DNA from: Scatophagus argus
Lineage: Eukaryota > Chordata > Actinopteri > Scatophagidae
Direction of reading: 5' to 3'
Assembly: GCF_020382885.2 (NCBI RefSeq)
Contig: NC_058502.1
Span: forward strand, 10,877,950-10,941,949
Length of the DNA: 64,000 nt
Shown: positions 30,562-48,955 of the stretch, piece by piece
Numbering within the stretch: the first letter of the stretch is position 1
How the letters are laid out: each line of letters opens with the position of its first letter
The notes under the pieces: generated by a model
The model's database searches: none
Told to the model about the DNA's origin: nothing
The model's input: only the letters and a program-made list of their open reading frames with translations
Position numbers and translations under genes: made by a program

Positions 30562-31659
30562 CTACGGTGTTGAGTCAGTGAAGATTGTGCGTCTGAGTAT
30601 TTAAAATGAACCCACAAAAGTTTGATTAGCTCTAAAATGCTTCCAGTGGATTTTGACATCTCCTGACTTTCTTGAGCACTACAGTGAGATTCATTTAGGA
30701 ATATATTATACAGGTCATCAGAAATTCAGTTTGATCAACATTTCGGTTTATGATCACCCAGTTTGTATGATACTGTGTTCAAGTATGCTGCTGCAGGTCC
30801 TTGACCCCCTCCCAGGTTTCCACAGTGTTCAAACCAGATGAATAGCTCAAAACAGCTTGTGTAAGGTAATCCCTTTCCTGTGCTATTTAAGGACATGGAT
30901 TAGTATTGCTATCCAGCAATATGGAGAGTCAGAGGTCTGTGCAGTGGCTATGAGCTTTGAAAGAGAACGTGACACCAAGGGTTAGCCTAGACTAATAGCT
31001 TTAGAAAAAGTTGCTAATATGGTTTAGATCCCTCCTAATTGTGTGGGCCTGTGCCTTCCAGGAGCTTTTCATATGGAAATGCCTTCATGGAAAGTTATAA
31101 TATGAGCTCAGCCTGTCTGAGACGCAGACTTAGAGCCAAGAGGGTGTTTTTCTTTTGGCCTGTTAGATTATCAAAACAAGGCATGACAAAATATTTTAAG
31201 AGAAAGGAGGATGTGTCTTGGCTAATTTATAATAAATATTTCTTATCTCCTACTTAATAAATCCTTAAACATTTCATAGCCTGTTTTCAGCCAATTACTA
31301 CATCATGACATCATGACCAGGAAGTGAGCCTGGTAATCTAATTCACAGGGTAAATAAAAGTGGTGTCAAACTAATTAGATCTCAGCAGATAATTTGAGAT
31401 TTTCACAGCATCACTTCAACAGAGTGTAGTGTGTTGTAATTAAATGTAAACCTTTTCTTAAAGAGGTGATCCAAGAAAACTTAACTACACAGTGTAAGAC
31501 AAAAGCACAAAGAACATCTTGTAATATTTGACTCAGCTTCTCTGGTATCAATTTATGCCTTTTCAGATGCTTTTGCCCATTGACCTTTCTGGCATTAAAT
31601 TAGTAAGCATATCAGATCTAGATCTTTTTCAGTCTATATGGATATTAACCCTCACACCC
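30562..31659. other. Spacer between cep55 and the ffar4 relic
   Basis: No coding exon, RNA gene or clear repeat seen on either strand. Short open frames (30653-30841, 31039-31257) have no recognisable family. The segment could hold the former ffar4 promoter, but nothing in it shows this. Confidence 0.5.
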
Positions 31660-32083
31660 ACTCACTTTACATTAGAAACTTATTTTTGCTTGCTCTCCAA
31701 GCTGCACAGCTTAAATCATGTTTCCATCCCTATTGTTGACACCCCGGCTATCACTGTTGTCTTGCTGATCTCTATGGCAAGCTGCAACCCTGGTGACCTG
31801 TGAACACAGACTTCTGGCCAACAAGACTGTCCTGACCCTCAGCTTGTTTGTTGCCAGTCTGTTGTTTGTCAGCATGATCGTTGCACTGTGGTGGACTATG
31901 TGGTTGACCCTGGGGTATAAAGTCTGTCACACTGCTTTGAGTCATCTGTATGGGCAGCTGTGTCACAGTCACTACCCTGGCCTCCATCAGTGTGGAGAGG
32001 GTCCAGGCTATGCTTTGGCTGCAGATTGTGCCCACTTTAAACTGCAGTATTGTGACTGTCTTTCTCTTGCTCACCTGCAATTG
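31660..32083 (+). pseudogene. ffar4: Decayed ffar4 (free fatty acid receptor 4 / GPR120), first exon
   Basis: FFAR4 is a class A GPCR for long-chain fatty acids. Three pieces in different frames line up in order with its N-terminal half as I recall the human protein. First, ETYFCLLSK and PIVDTPAITVVLLISM (31675-31777) match the N-tail and TM1. Second, after a frame change, LVTCEHRLLANKTV and LSLFVASLLFVSMIV (about 31786-31890) match intracellular loop 1 and TM2, with GYKVCHTAL (ending near 31939) at the start of TM3. Third, after another shift, GSCVTVTTLASISVERVQ (from 31953) matches TM3 with its (E)R switch motif. That frame ends at TGA near 32083. Two frame breaks, a missing stretch in TM1/loop 1 and the stop show it is not functional. 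The place, between cep55 and pde6c on the plus strand, is where human FFAR4 lies. Confidence 0.75.
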
Positions 32084-32517
32084 ATGTATTTCTTTCCCAT
32101 TTATTTTTGAGTCTTTTCCACAGAAATGCATGTATACATGCACTCTCACTTGGCCAGACTCAAGTGAAGAGAGTGTGTGAAATTTAGCCTTTACTGCCCT
32201 GTGCTTCCTTTGCTTCAATTTTCATAATTGTGGTCCGTTACAGCAAAATATTACCAGTGAGCTCATTGTCTTTTTTTTTGATTTGCAAAGATGCAAAGTG
32301 AAGAAAGAGACTAAAAGATAGTCGAGTTTTTTTGGCTGCAGGGGATCCTTGTCACACTTTTAAAGAAAGACCTTTTTAAAAGATAAAATTCAATGGAAAA
32401 GCAGTTTTAGTTTATCTATACTGGAACGACTTTCCTATCCTGTCTGTGATGCGCCTTTGTTTGCGGGTTGTAGGTGATGGCTTTGACCTTGAGACCACTA
32501 GCTCTTACTGGGGGCTA

Positions 32518-32640
32518 GATGAAGCTCTTTACAGGTCTTTTGGTCCTGGAGCTCTCTTTATTTCTTGTTCTTCTGTTTGGTGACATTCATGCACTCAATC
32601 CCAGACTCTGCTGTGGCACCACGGAGAAAAGAACATTGTG
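32518..32640 (+). pseudogene. Possible remnant of ffar4 TM6-TM7
   Basis: One frame reads KLFTGLLVLELSLFLVLLFG followed shortly by HALNPRLCC. In FFAR4, TM6 begins RLFRTLFLL and TM7 holds SALNPILYN. Order and position after the better 5' remnant fit, but about 35 residues between them would be missing and similarity is weak. It may be chance hydrophobic sequence. Confidence 0.3.
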
Positions 32641-34013
32641 GAATTTGATACAGCAAGTCAGATTGAGGGCTCTTTATAAAGCATACAGCACACTGTCTGC
32701 ACCTCTGGTGACATTTTAAAAACAATATACAGTATGCCTCTCATGTAAGATACATTATTTGATTTCTCGCAACAGTCCTGACATTTAAGACTGAAACCTC
32801 TCCGAAAACGCAAACACTATAAAGTTACTTCATTTTGTAATAAATCTTTGAAATTTTGTGACTTTCGGCACTTTCTCTTCAGTCTACAAAAATGTATCTG
32901 ACCTTGAAATGTCAAATAAGAAATTTGTGTTGCAGTATTAGAGTACATGTTTTTATAAGGTTAATTAATATTAAATTATTTTATAATAATCTGTTCTGCA
33001 AATTCTGATCTGTCTCATATGGTGTTTTATTCTTAAAATGTGAGAGGTTTATCTGTCACCATTGCCTCTTAGTCATCTATTTTTAAGTAAATATTTGTGT
33101 CTTGTAACCAGATCACACTAATAAACGGCAGTTTGCATGCCAGGAAGAGTCATTAGAGTCCAGGCAGCAGTTAAAAGTCCCACTTAATCTTGTTAATTTT
33201 TAAGTGTGGCTGCTATCTACCATAGGCTGCCAAGCAAAGCCAGTGCCATGATATAAACACATATTTCTTCCTGGAGGAGTGCCTGTAGTTGAATTAGACC
33301 ACAGTAGACCGGCTGTATTGCTGTTATTTCAGCTTTCCAGGTGTCACTGTATCATCACATTAATCACCGTCTCTCATACAAAGCTTCTCAGACATCATAA
33401 GACACTTAAACACAGCTTTTATCAAGTGGCACCTCTGACCCTCTTTGCCTGGTATTATTGTTATGGTATTATCCAATAATCCTCCTCTTAAAATCATACA
33501 GCATGTTTGTCCAGCACAATGCAACCAAAGCAGTATACAGCTTATTTAAACTAGAGATGAACCAGTGATCTCAGTATTTATCAGATACATTCAGGAAACC
33601 CTCAGGAATTATTACTGTTTTGACGTCTTGCTTTCTGTGCATGTCATATTGCAGGAGCCATAACTCAGCTGTTACCTGTGATGGGATTTGCCACGCTAAA
33701 ATGACAAGTGGCTGGATTTACAAGTTAAGAAAGCTGAGAGGCTTTATGACTCTTGCGTCACAGTTATTAGTGCCCCCTGGGATCCCCTTACCCACTAAGC
33801 CACTACCTTCTGTTGCTGTGGAGAAGGTTGGAGCTGCTGCTTTGGTCCTGTGTCCACAGAGGAGTTTGGGAAATGTCTCAGTAAGATCTACTCTGCCACA
33901 TCTTCTGTAGGCAACCTTTACTGCTCTGTTCTCTCCTCCACCCAGCTGCACCCATCTGAGAGGAGCATTTTTGTGCAGCTAGAGAAGGGATTGGTTATCC
34001 GAGCTTGGACAAC
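32641..34013. other. Spacer and pde6c 5' flank; no gene recognised
   Basis: Human RBP4 lies in this interval on the minus strand; I found no lipocalin motif (no GTWYAMAKKDP-like string) on either strand. The last few hundred bases (about 33700-34013) probably hold the cone-specific promoter and 5' UTR of pde6c. No TATA box or firm photoreceptor element could be assigned by eye. Confidence 0.45.
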
Positions 34014-39955
<5,942 letters not shown>

Positions 39956-40909
39956 ACCTCCAAGACCGTCGAAGCAATTACAGATGTTTGTCTGGATGTG
40001 TATTTATACAGTGTGAGTATGTGCATGAGCATGTGGTCACAGATGAAAGAAATGTAATGTGCAAAGATCACTAAATGATTATTTTTAAAGGTTACAACTG
40101 CATTAATTTAATTTTATTCTTGTATATATTAAAAAAAATATTCAAGTCATTTAAAGAGAACATATTTGTATTTTATTATAAATATTTATACTGAATATGA
40201 TATATGCATATTTAGCTCACTTTCTTCAGCTTTGGACATGATGTGAATAGAAATATTAGACTGTATATATGATGCAGTTCGAGCTCGAGTATTTATGGAA
40301 TATAAATACTAGAATAAGATGCACTTATTTTGATGAGAATAAGCTTAATAAACAAAATTACTAGTTGCTTTTTTATTGCAAGGAGTGCTTTCAAAATTTC
40401 AAACATATGTCCCAGGCAAATAGGTGAGAGATGTAAGACGATTTGACTGAATTGGATTTGTTTATAAGCCACCTCGAGCCCTGAGGCTTTCCTTTTTAAG
40501 TCCCCTGCTTACATAAAGTAAAAATACTGCTGTCCCACTCATATGTAAGCATGTCCAGAGTATATGTAGCACAGGACACAGGAAGACATCATCTTGAAAC
40601 ACTGTGCAGCCATGTATAGGAGGGTGTCAAACAACACATTAATTATGATATGTTGTGATTTCTTAAAGCTGAAATGTTTAGATTTGTTTTCCCGAATCAC
40701 TTCTCAGTACAGATCTGGCTAGCACAGAAAGATGTCAGATTTTATTGTATTTTCTTTTCTCATGCAAAAGTTTATTTCCTTTTTAACCTAAAGAACTTTG
40801 AATCTCAGTGAATGTGATGTTTGCAAAGAAATGTAACCATCATGCATGTATAGCATTAAATACATAATCATATGTGCAATAGCAGTATGTATAATGAATG
40901 AAAAATGTC

Positions 40910-40915
40910 AATAAA
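40910..40915 (+). promoter_or_regulatory. Candidate distal polyadenylation signal of pde6c
   Basis: AATAAAG about 955 bases after the stop codon. Another AATAAA at about 40347-40353 could give a shorter 3' UTR. The intervening AT-rich sequence has no gene and is read as 3' UTR. Confidence 0.5.
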
Positions 40916-43900
40916 GTTTATTTTCAAATTTGATGTGCATTTTAGCCCTTTTGCAAATATGGGACAAGGACAGTTCAGCACAAATTTAGCGTTTTTGTGC
41001 TTCATGTCAACGGCACTTTGATACAATGCCAGAACAGATTAGGTGCAGCGCATTGATTATTGAGCAGAACAAGTTTCCCGATGGGGACTTGCACCCTCAT
41101 TGACTTCATGATTGGCCAACAGGACCTTGCGTACACTGTGTCAACTTCTTAGATCCAGCTAAAGAGGGGTTTAAACGAGGAGGACTGACCAAACATCACC
41201 TTTTAATCAACTGCTAACAAGCTTACAAAAGATCTGTCTTACTGACTGGCAAATGGTTTCTGTTTCTGACTTCATACTCAGTCACCAAATGTAAGTGTAC
41301 ATTACATACAGAAGAAAGATAAATGCAGCTAGCCAAGGTGTGTATCCCTGCACTAATTCCAATATCACTATCTACAGTTACAGTACAGTTTAAAGTATGC
41401 AACCATAGCTCTGTTTTTTGACCTTTGACTGTTTGACATGATTGACCTCAGCAGGGATGGTTAGCAGATGTTGTAGTGCGTCATATGCGAATATCCCTAT
41501 GAAGGATCCCATGCACGCAAAGGGTATCACTGCATCCCTGCTGCTTCTCACTGTAAAAATCTATTTGGAATAACAAAACAATAAGTAAATCATTTTATTT
41601 ATCCTCATACCTGAACCTCCACTCATTTAGCTGTTATACACGGACATTAATGTGATACTTTGAATTTATTTCAGCTTTTACAGTGCAATAATAATAAGAA
41701 TAATAATGAAACATTTCTCCGCAGTGATGGTAAACTACTGTGTGCCAAATAATTATCAGACTTCAGAGCCGTGTACATTTATGAAGGTGTGTTTTCTTAT
41801 GCCAGAGGTGATTATCCCTTTGATATGATTAGCTCAGGCAGGTGACAAACTTCATAGTTCATAGAGGGTATCCCAGTTACAAAACCCCGTCAATCACGTC
41901 ATAAGAGGTAAGCCAGCTTTGTGGACTCACAGGAAACCTTAAGACAGCATGTAGGTTCAGAGGTCAAACAGTAAAGCAAGCGTGTACTCGATGTGCTGCT
42001 TTCACTGGTGGGAAAACACAGGAGCAGGACAGACACATTTATTTGGTACCACAATAGAGATAGTAAACTAGGAGAATTGTATGAATGTTGATTCTACTTT
42101 ACTGTTATTTAAAATTGCATAAATAATAATACAGGCAACCGTAAGTAATTAATTTAAAATTAACAATCCTAAAGAAGAAATATGAAAGGCAGAGAAGTTT
42201 AGCCTCTGGTGTGAATGTAAATTGTAAAGTCTCACCACGAGTTAACTTCATTTCACGTTCTAAAAAGTAATGGTCTTCTCCATTAGGTGGAAGTCATTTT
42301 AAAGATGTGAGCCCTCACACATCAGTTCACCTCTGACAGGCACTACCTAGGCTCTACATTTCCCTCTAGTGGGGAGATCAGTCCATCAGGGAAGACTGGC
42401 AGAAAGCCTGTTTCCAGAGCCATTCGGTGTACACACACACACACACACACGTACACCTCCCATACTTGGTCTGCGGGTATATTTTCAGCAGCACAGACAC
42501 TATTGAATGACTATAGATGTACTATAGGAAGACTACAGGTAGCGGTGTGTCTCTATGATCCTCTTGCTCTTCCCTGACTACACGTTGCTGCTTGTCACTT
42601 TTATTATGAAGATGACACTACTCTGTAGAGTACGTGGGTTATAAAATGGAAATGAATATTATAGTATTTAGTTTAGAGAATACTACAGATCCAGAAAGGC
42701 GGAAATGCACAACTACAAATCCACCAGCTACTTCAGCACCACGGACAGCACTATGGGCTCCGCGGCACAGTTTGGCTACCGGTGTTCTGTCGTGATCTGG
42801 GCTGTAGGTTGTGATTTGCACAAAACTCAGTCACATAAGGATCAGTGAGTCACGCAACTACTCAACTAAACAACCTCTCTGCTGCTACCTTCTCTCTGTC
42901 TCTCTCTCTCTATGGGGGGAATGGCAGGTTAACAAAGGGGAAACAATTTTGGACATTTTGCTAACAAGGGGGAGGTATCCTGCTCATCCTCCTTCAAATC
43001 ATCTACTGCCAGTAACATCAAAAAGAGAAGGTTTGCTTAGGAAATATGATAATTATTTCATATGCTCAAAAATATATATACTTTTTTAGTTATGAGGACA
43101 TGCAGATTAATAGGTCATATAGTGATTATCAGCAGCAGAAATCAAATAACACAGATCCTAAAAGTAAAAATCATGTCCCAAAAACACAGACTTTGCTGTA
43201 TCAATAGCAGTGGACAATCACTGTGATGGAATACTTGCTGGACAGTGTGTGTTCTATTCTGAGTGATGAATGATGACATTTATGAAGCACAGACACTACC
43301 CATCATCTTGCAGTAAAACAATAATATCCAGTGTTCTCCACTGAGTCCAAAAGCTGCTGGTGAAAATAAGACATTTGTTACTTTCTGTTCCTTCCAGCTT
43401 CTTGTTGTCAACAATTCCCTTCTGTAAGTTTCCTCAGAAGCCTGAGTATCTCTCTCACTGGTAATACTTATTATTCGTCCTTTGCCTTTAACGCAGCAAT
43501 GCAGCATACCACAAAACCTCCAGCTCCCCAGAGCAAGCCTCTTTTCCACACAAAATCATATTATCACTGGATATCAAATGGTGTAAGGACATCAGGGCCC
43601 AGGGCAGCATGTGTTCATTGAGAACCCTTTTAAAAACAGCTGTACATGTTTCTTCCCAGAACGGTCTGACACATGCAGGCCTGCCAGGCACAGTGAGTAA
43701 ACATATTAATCTTACAACTCTGGAGGGATCTGAGAAATTAGATTATGAAGAAGAAGTCCTTATAGGGCTCCCAAGTTATGTCTGGCACAGAAGAGGAGAA
43801 GAATGCAATAAAACTGCGAGGGGAATGTTTCATGGCAATAAAATAGAAAAAGGAGAAAGGAGTGGGGTTTTTTTATTTGGATTATTGAAGTGAAACAAAC

Positions 43901-44259
43901 ATGATGTCATGCAGAAAAGCAGGATGGGAGCAAAGACCTGCCCTTTGTTTGTGAGCGGCAGGAGGGGGATGGGGTTTAGCTGACTGAGGCAGAGCAGATG
44001 TCAGGATGACAGGAGGGCTTCCCCACACCCCTCTATCACAGGGCAGCCACATCTTGCATCCATCAGTCGCCATGGAAACCGCGTGCAAACCAGGAAACAA
44101 ACCCAAAATGTGCAAATAAATAAATAAATTAAAACAAGCATGAGAACATTTAGAGCGAAACAAAAGGTCACAGCTGCATTAAAAATACAAGACATGTAAT
44201 GGCAGGATGTTGGCAGCCTAGTGGAGCACGCCGAGCCAAAACTACAGCTGTCTCCGTGG
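40916..44259. other. Spacer between pde6c and lgi1; no gene recognised
   Basis: No exon with a recognisable family on either strand. Human FRA10AC1 lies here on the minus strand; I found none of its motifs. A CA microsatellite occupies about 42430-42450 and a short CT run about 42890-42910. Open frames at 43280-43549 (minus) and 43609-43893 (plus) have no family features and no splice context. The interval may hold lgi1 enhancers, which the sequence alone does not show. Confidence 0.5.
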
Positions 44260-44845
44260 TGACAATTGTAACCCGGTTTCCCAACCGCTTCCCGCATAGA
44301 AAGCCCGTGTGCGTCTGCGCCACAGGCAGCAATCCGCTGGCTCATGTCGGGGCTTCGTTTTATTCAGCTGATTCACCAAGACTTGCACAATTCCGTCGCC
44401 TATTGGGCGGAATCCTCCGGGTGCTCGACACACGGCGAGCGTGGCGTTCACTGAAATCATAGGCGTGGTTTTGGCTGGAGATGCTCCGTCTGCTCCCGCT
44501 GGGATCCCCACCTGCCGTCACATCGCGTTTCTCACTTCTCCAGCTGGTATTTTCCTGAGCCACTACAGCGCGGATTTGATTTTGGTTTCATTTTTGTCAA
44601 AGAAGACGATGGTGATGACTATGTCTGGGGTTGTAGTGTGATTACAGCGCTGTGGACGTACGGGGCCCCCGATTTTAATCATCTCCGGAGCGGAGGTAAA
44701 CAAGAGCATACAGCGCGTCGCTTGGCCTCCAGGTAGCAGCAGCAGCAGCAGCAGGGGCAGCAGTGGGAAAGGAGCCTCAGCGGAGACCCTGGTTCATGTG
44801 AAGGGCTGTTTGACGCGCAGGTCGTGCAGGCAGCGGTTCGCAAGG
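44260..44845 (+). promoter_or_regulatory. CpG-rich promoter and 5' UTR of lgi1
   Basis: From about 44260 to 45040 CG dinucleotides become clearly denser than in the sequence on the left, as in a CpG-island promoter, and the stretch leads into lgi1 exon 1. A CAG/GCA triplet run (about 44735-44755) lies in the probable 5' UTR. An in-frame upstream ATG at 44798 is discussed under lgi1. The transcription start was not located. Confidence 0.5.
44735..44755 (+). repeat. (GCA)n triplet run in the lgi1 5' UTR
   Basis: About six to seven GCA units, then GGGGCAGCAG. It lies about 45-60 bases before the upstream ATG of lgi1, so it would be transcribed but not translated. Confidence 0.8.
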
Positions 44846-47800
44846 ATGGAAAATACATGCAAGATGCCTAAAAGATCGCCCTGGTTCGGTTTGCTTGTAG
44901 TGGCGTCTGTTTTACTTTTAGTGGACAGCAAGAGAGCCAGGCAGCCCCGCTGTCCCCCATTATGTACATGTACCAAAGATAACGCGTTGTGCGAAAGCGC
45001 AGGACTGATCCCTCGCAGCTTCCCCCCCGATGTCATATCACTGTAAGTCGTCTTTATCATTGTCTTACACTAAATTCCTAACCAGTGCTTTTCATTTACA
45101 AAGATTTACAAAGCACAATATCTTTTGGTTAAGACGTGAATTTCTCTGCTGCTGTTTCACAGTCTTGCATATGCAAGGAATTGACTGGAATAACTGTTCG
45201 TATGAGACAGTGTGTGCTTTAAAGCTGATCACTACATGTCTGTCTGTCGTGTCCCTCCTTCCTTACAGATCATTCGTCAAGTCTGAATTCACTGAAATCC
45301 CGAAGGAGAGCTTCATCCACACGCCTGCCCTTCATCTCCTGTGAGAAATCTCTCTGGAGCTTTTCAGTCTTTGTTACATGCTGTCAGTCCCCAGTGAGGT
45401 GATCAACGCCATGTTTAATGTTCAAGACATCTCCCTTCCGCTGATGCTACACATTTTAATTCAATGAATGTAGCGTATTGATAGGAAATGGGGAGCTTAA
45501 ACATCGTTCTGGATAAAATGACCTTTCTAAACGATCTCCCTGCATGCTTTTTCATTTCATGGTAGAGTTATTCTCTCTAATGGGTATTCATCCAAGTCTT
45601 GCCTTGAAACCTATGTGTGCATATTGTGCATCAGACCTGTATTCATGGGGAATCCCTCCTTTTGAAGAAGGGAATCCCCTTGACTCCCGTTTCATGGGGT
45701 GGTATTGACTGAGTCCTTCAAAACAAACATGTAAGACTGCAGGAATCCTAGCAGAGCATTGATCTTTGTCTTTGATATATTTGGGTTACTATTAAGAGGA
45801 ATTTTTTTCCAGAGTATACAGCTGCTATTGTGGGACAACAGCTTGCCATTATGCAATCTGTGTGCAGGAATAGTGAAATATCATGGATTTCTATACACAG
45901 GCTCTTCACAGCCAACAACCTGGAATCTATAAACGAGGACGCTTTCCTTGGTCTTCCTCATCTGGAGTATCTGTGAGTAGATGAGGCTAACATATCCTGA
46001 AAGCTGTTTCTAAAGGATGAGATTGTCTCACTTTTCATATATTCATTCTGCACCTTTTCAGGTTCATCGAAAACAACCAGATCAAGTCGATTTCGCCAAA
46101 TGCTTTTCGTGGACTGAAAACCTTAGTGCATCTGTAAGTATGAAATAGAGTCATTCTTGATCAAAAAGTAGTATTAACATGCAATTGATAATGTAATTTC
46201 TGGATGATTTTATTTGAGATTGATGGTTTATTTGTAAGAGAGAGACTGTAAAGAAGTTTTACGTTATTTGTCCCAGTGGAAGGTGGTGCAATCTATCCGC
46301 AGGTGAAAGAGTTGTTCCGGTAAAATGCTGACAGAGTTTATTACGCAACATTTCTTGCCACACATACTGGAAAATGTGTTGTGCTGTTAATATGATTATG
46401 AAGCGAATCCTGTCACCTTCCCTGTTTAAATCAATAAAATTCAAAAGAGTAAGGCCGCTTATATCATATTTTGTTGCAGATTTAGTAAGCAAAATCTATT
46501 CTCTTCAATTGCCCATTCATTTCTTTTAGACAGACATAAAAAAAGTGGTTTGCACCATTAACTTAAAGATTTGAAAAAAAGTGATGTCTTGAAATTGAAG
46601 ATAAACCTCTGAGAAAAAGAAGAAAATGAATTGTAGCAATCTTCTCAACAGCCATATGTACTTCCCCCCCCCATTTTTGTGGGAGAGAAAGCCATAAAAT
46701 GGCTGAGAAGGCAGCTCTAAAAATAACTTAATGTTTCCTCAAACTCACAATAAGCAATGTTCCTGCCTCCAGTCTCCAGGGTGGCAATACAGTGCCAAAG
46801 CTTTTAAACAGATATCCTTATATCTTACTGCAAGGAAACATTGTGTAACCACATCCACATTTTATCCTTCATTTTATGAGAAAGCACCAGAAGCTTAATA
46901 GACAAGCAGTTGAAAATGCGTATCAGTAGATAGTATGAAGAGGGAAGGATGGGGGGAGGTCCACTCAACAGACGATGAAACAAGATCAGTGGGTTTTACA
47001 TGTGATCAACTGTCACAGAGCAGCTGCCTTTTTTCCCTTCTTTACAGGAGTCTGGCCTACAATAATCTGGAGACTCTGCCCAAAGATTTGTTCAAGGGTC
47101 TTGAGGCCTTGACAAAAGTGTAAGTATGAATTTCAGTCCTGCATTGTCTGGAAACAAAGAGATGCATTGCAAAGTGTTACATAACTAAAAGCAAAATTTA
47201 TGCTATTGTGGGCAATCAGTTCTATATATAGATCACTGCATCATTATTCCACTTCTGCCAAGGCTTGAAAAATATGTGAGTGGTGCTTTTAGCACCATTA
47301 AAATTACATGTGATGGTGAGCAAGAGAAATACTTTGCCATCAATCACCCACTGAAGATGTTCACGTCTCCTTTATAGCCCTTCTTGATATTAATGAGTGC
47401 GCAGAGTGAAGCTGTGAGGGCTCACAGAGCAAAGCCAGCAGTTATACTTCAGTATGATCGCAGTATTTAATAATGGAATCCTTTCAAAGAGCTAGGAGCA
47501 TTCCTGTGTATGCTTTAAGCATTTGGAAGTTAGTTAGGTGGTTTTGTCTCTTCAGAGACTTGCGCGGGAACCAGTTCACCTGTGACTGTAAGCTGAAGTG
47601 GTTGGTTGAGTGGATATACAGCACCAATGCTACAGTGGATCAGATTTACTGTAAAGGCCCGGTCTCACAGTTGGACAAGAAGATTAATGATCTTGCGCCG
47701 CAGTCCTTTGACTGCATCACCACAGGTGGAGTACAGAAAATGTTTTAATTGACCCTTTCTAACACTCATTCCATATTCTCCTGAGGTTTTGAGCTCATTT

Positions 47801-48955
47801 TATGTGTTCTTGTTTCTCTCACAGAGTTTGCCTCCTACCAGTCCCTAAAGTTTGAATCGATATCAGTGGAGGCGTTTTCCTTTGGGAATGACCAATATGT
47901 GGTGTTTGCCCAGCCCTTCATTGGGAAATGCAGCTTTCTAGAATGGGATCATGTGGAGATGGTCTTCAGAAACTATGACGATATTGACAGTAAGTAAAAG
48001 TTGTTTCAAATGTACTGCAGTGTGGTTGTGAATGACCTGTGTGAGTTTAAAACGAGGGGATGAGATTTGGAGAGGAACCACAAGATGGAGACGTTGTTTT
48101 TGAATGTTGTTTTTAATCTATCCTCTCTCTTCACCAGGCACATCCACAGTGATCTGCAAACCTCTGGTCATTGACAACCAGCTTTTTATCATTGTGGCTC
48201 AGCTGTTTGGTGGCTCACACATCTATAAGCGTGACACTTCGGCCAACAAATTTATTAAGCTCCAAGGCATTGACATCCTCAAAATCCGCAAACCGAACGA
48301 TGTTGAGACATTCCGCATTGATGGAGAATCTTTTTTCGTCATAGCAGACAGCTCCAAAGCTGGTTCCACCACCATCTACAAGTGGAACGGCAATGGCTTC
48401 TACTCTCACCAGTCTCTCCACCCGTGGTACCGTGACACTGATGTGGAGTACATGGAGATCTCCTCCAAGCCTCACCTAATCCTGTCTAGCAGCTCCCAGA
48501 GGCCGGTCATCTACCAGTGGAACAAAACCACCAAGCTGTTTGACAGACGCACCGACATCCCAGAGATGGAGGACGTCTATGCTGTGAAGCATTTTCAGGT
48601 CAAATCAGACCTCTTCATCTGTCTGACGAGGTTCATTGGTGACTCCAAAGTGATGCGCTGGGAAGGGTCCCTGTTCAGAGAGTTGCAGACCATGCCCTCT
48701 CGTGGCTCCATGGTGTTCCAGCCCTTCACTGTGGGCAGTTGGCAGTATGCCATCCTAGGCAGTGATTACTCTTTCACCCAGGTGTACCGCTGGGATGCCA
48801 AGAAGGGCGAGTTTGTCCATTTCCAGGAGCTGAACATCCAGGCGCCGAGGGCCTTCTCTCCAGTCTCCATAGACAACCGACAGTTCCTGTTGGCCTCAAG
48901 TTTCAAAGGAAAAACTCAGATTTATGAGCACCTGGTCATTGATCTGAGCAATTGA
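44846..48955 (+). CDS. lgi1: Leucine-rich glioma-inactivated protein 1, complete, 8 exons
   Basis: LGI1 is a secreted neuronal protein that bridges ADAM22/ADAM23 across the synapse; human mutations cause lateral temporal epilepsy. Exons: 44846-45042, 45269-45340, 45901-45972, 46062-46133, 47048-47119, 47556-47725, 47825-47989, 48138-48955. Exons 2-5 are each 72 nt and encode one leucine-rich repeat apiece, the usual LRR exon pattern. Order: hydrophobic signal peptide ([14 protein letters not shown]), N-terminal cysteine cap ([14 protein letters not shown]), LRRs, C-terminal cap ([13 protein letters not shown]), then seven EPTP repeats forming a beta-propeller, mostly in exon 8 ([39 protein letters not shown]). 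The frame closes at 545 aa from ATG 44846; an in-frame ATG at 44798 would add 16 residues (561; human 557). Whether this is lgi1a or lgi1b is not decidable here. Confidence 0.95.

Noticed and set aside
33279-33479. Hydrophobic frame with TLITVSHTKLLRHHKTLK, considered as ffar4 TM5 and loop 3
   Set aside because: Only faint similarity to VIVISYSKILQITKASRK; too weak to add to the pseudogene without alignment to a related species.
43280-43893. Open frames on both strands between pde6c and lgi1
   Set aside because: No recognisable domain, no splice structure, no match to the expected neighbour FRA10AC1.
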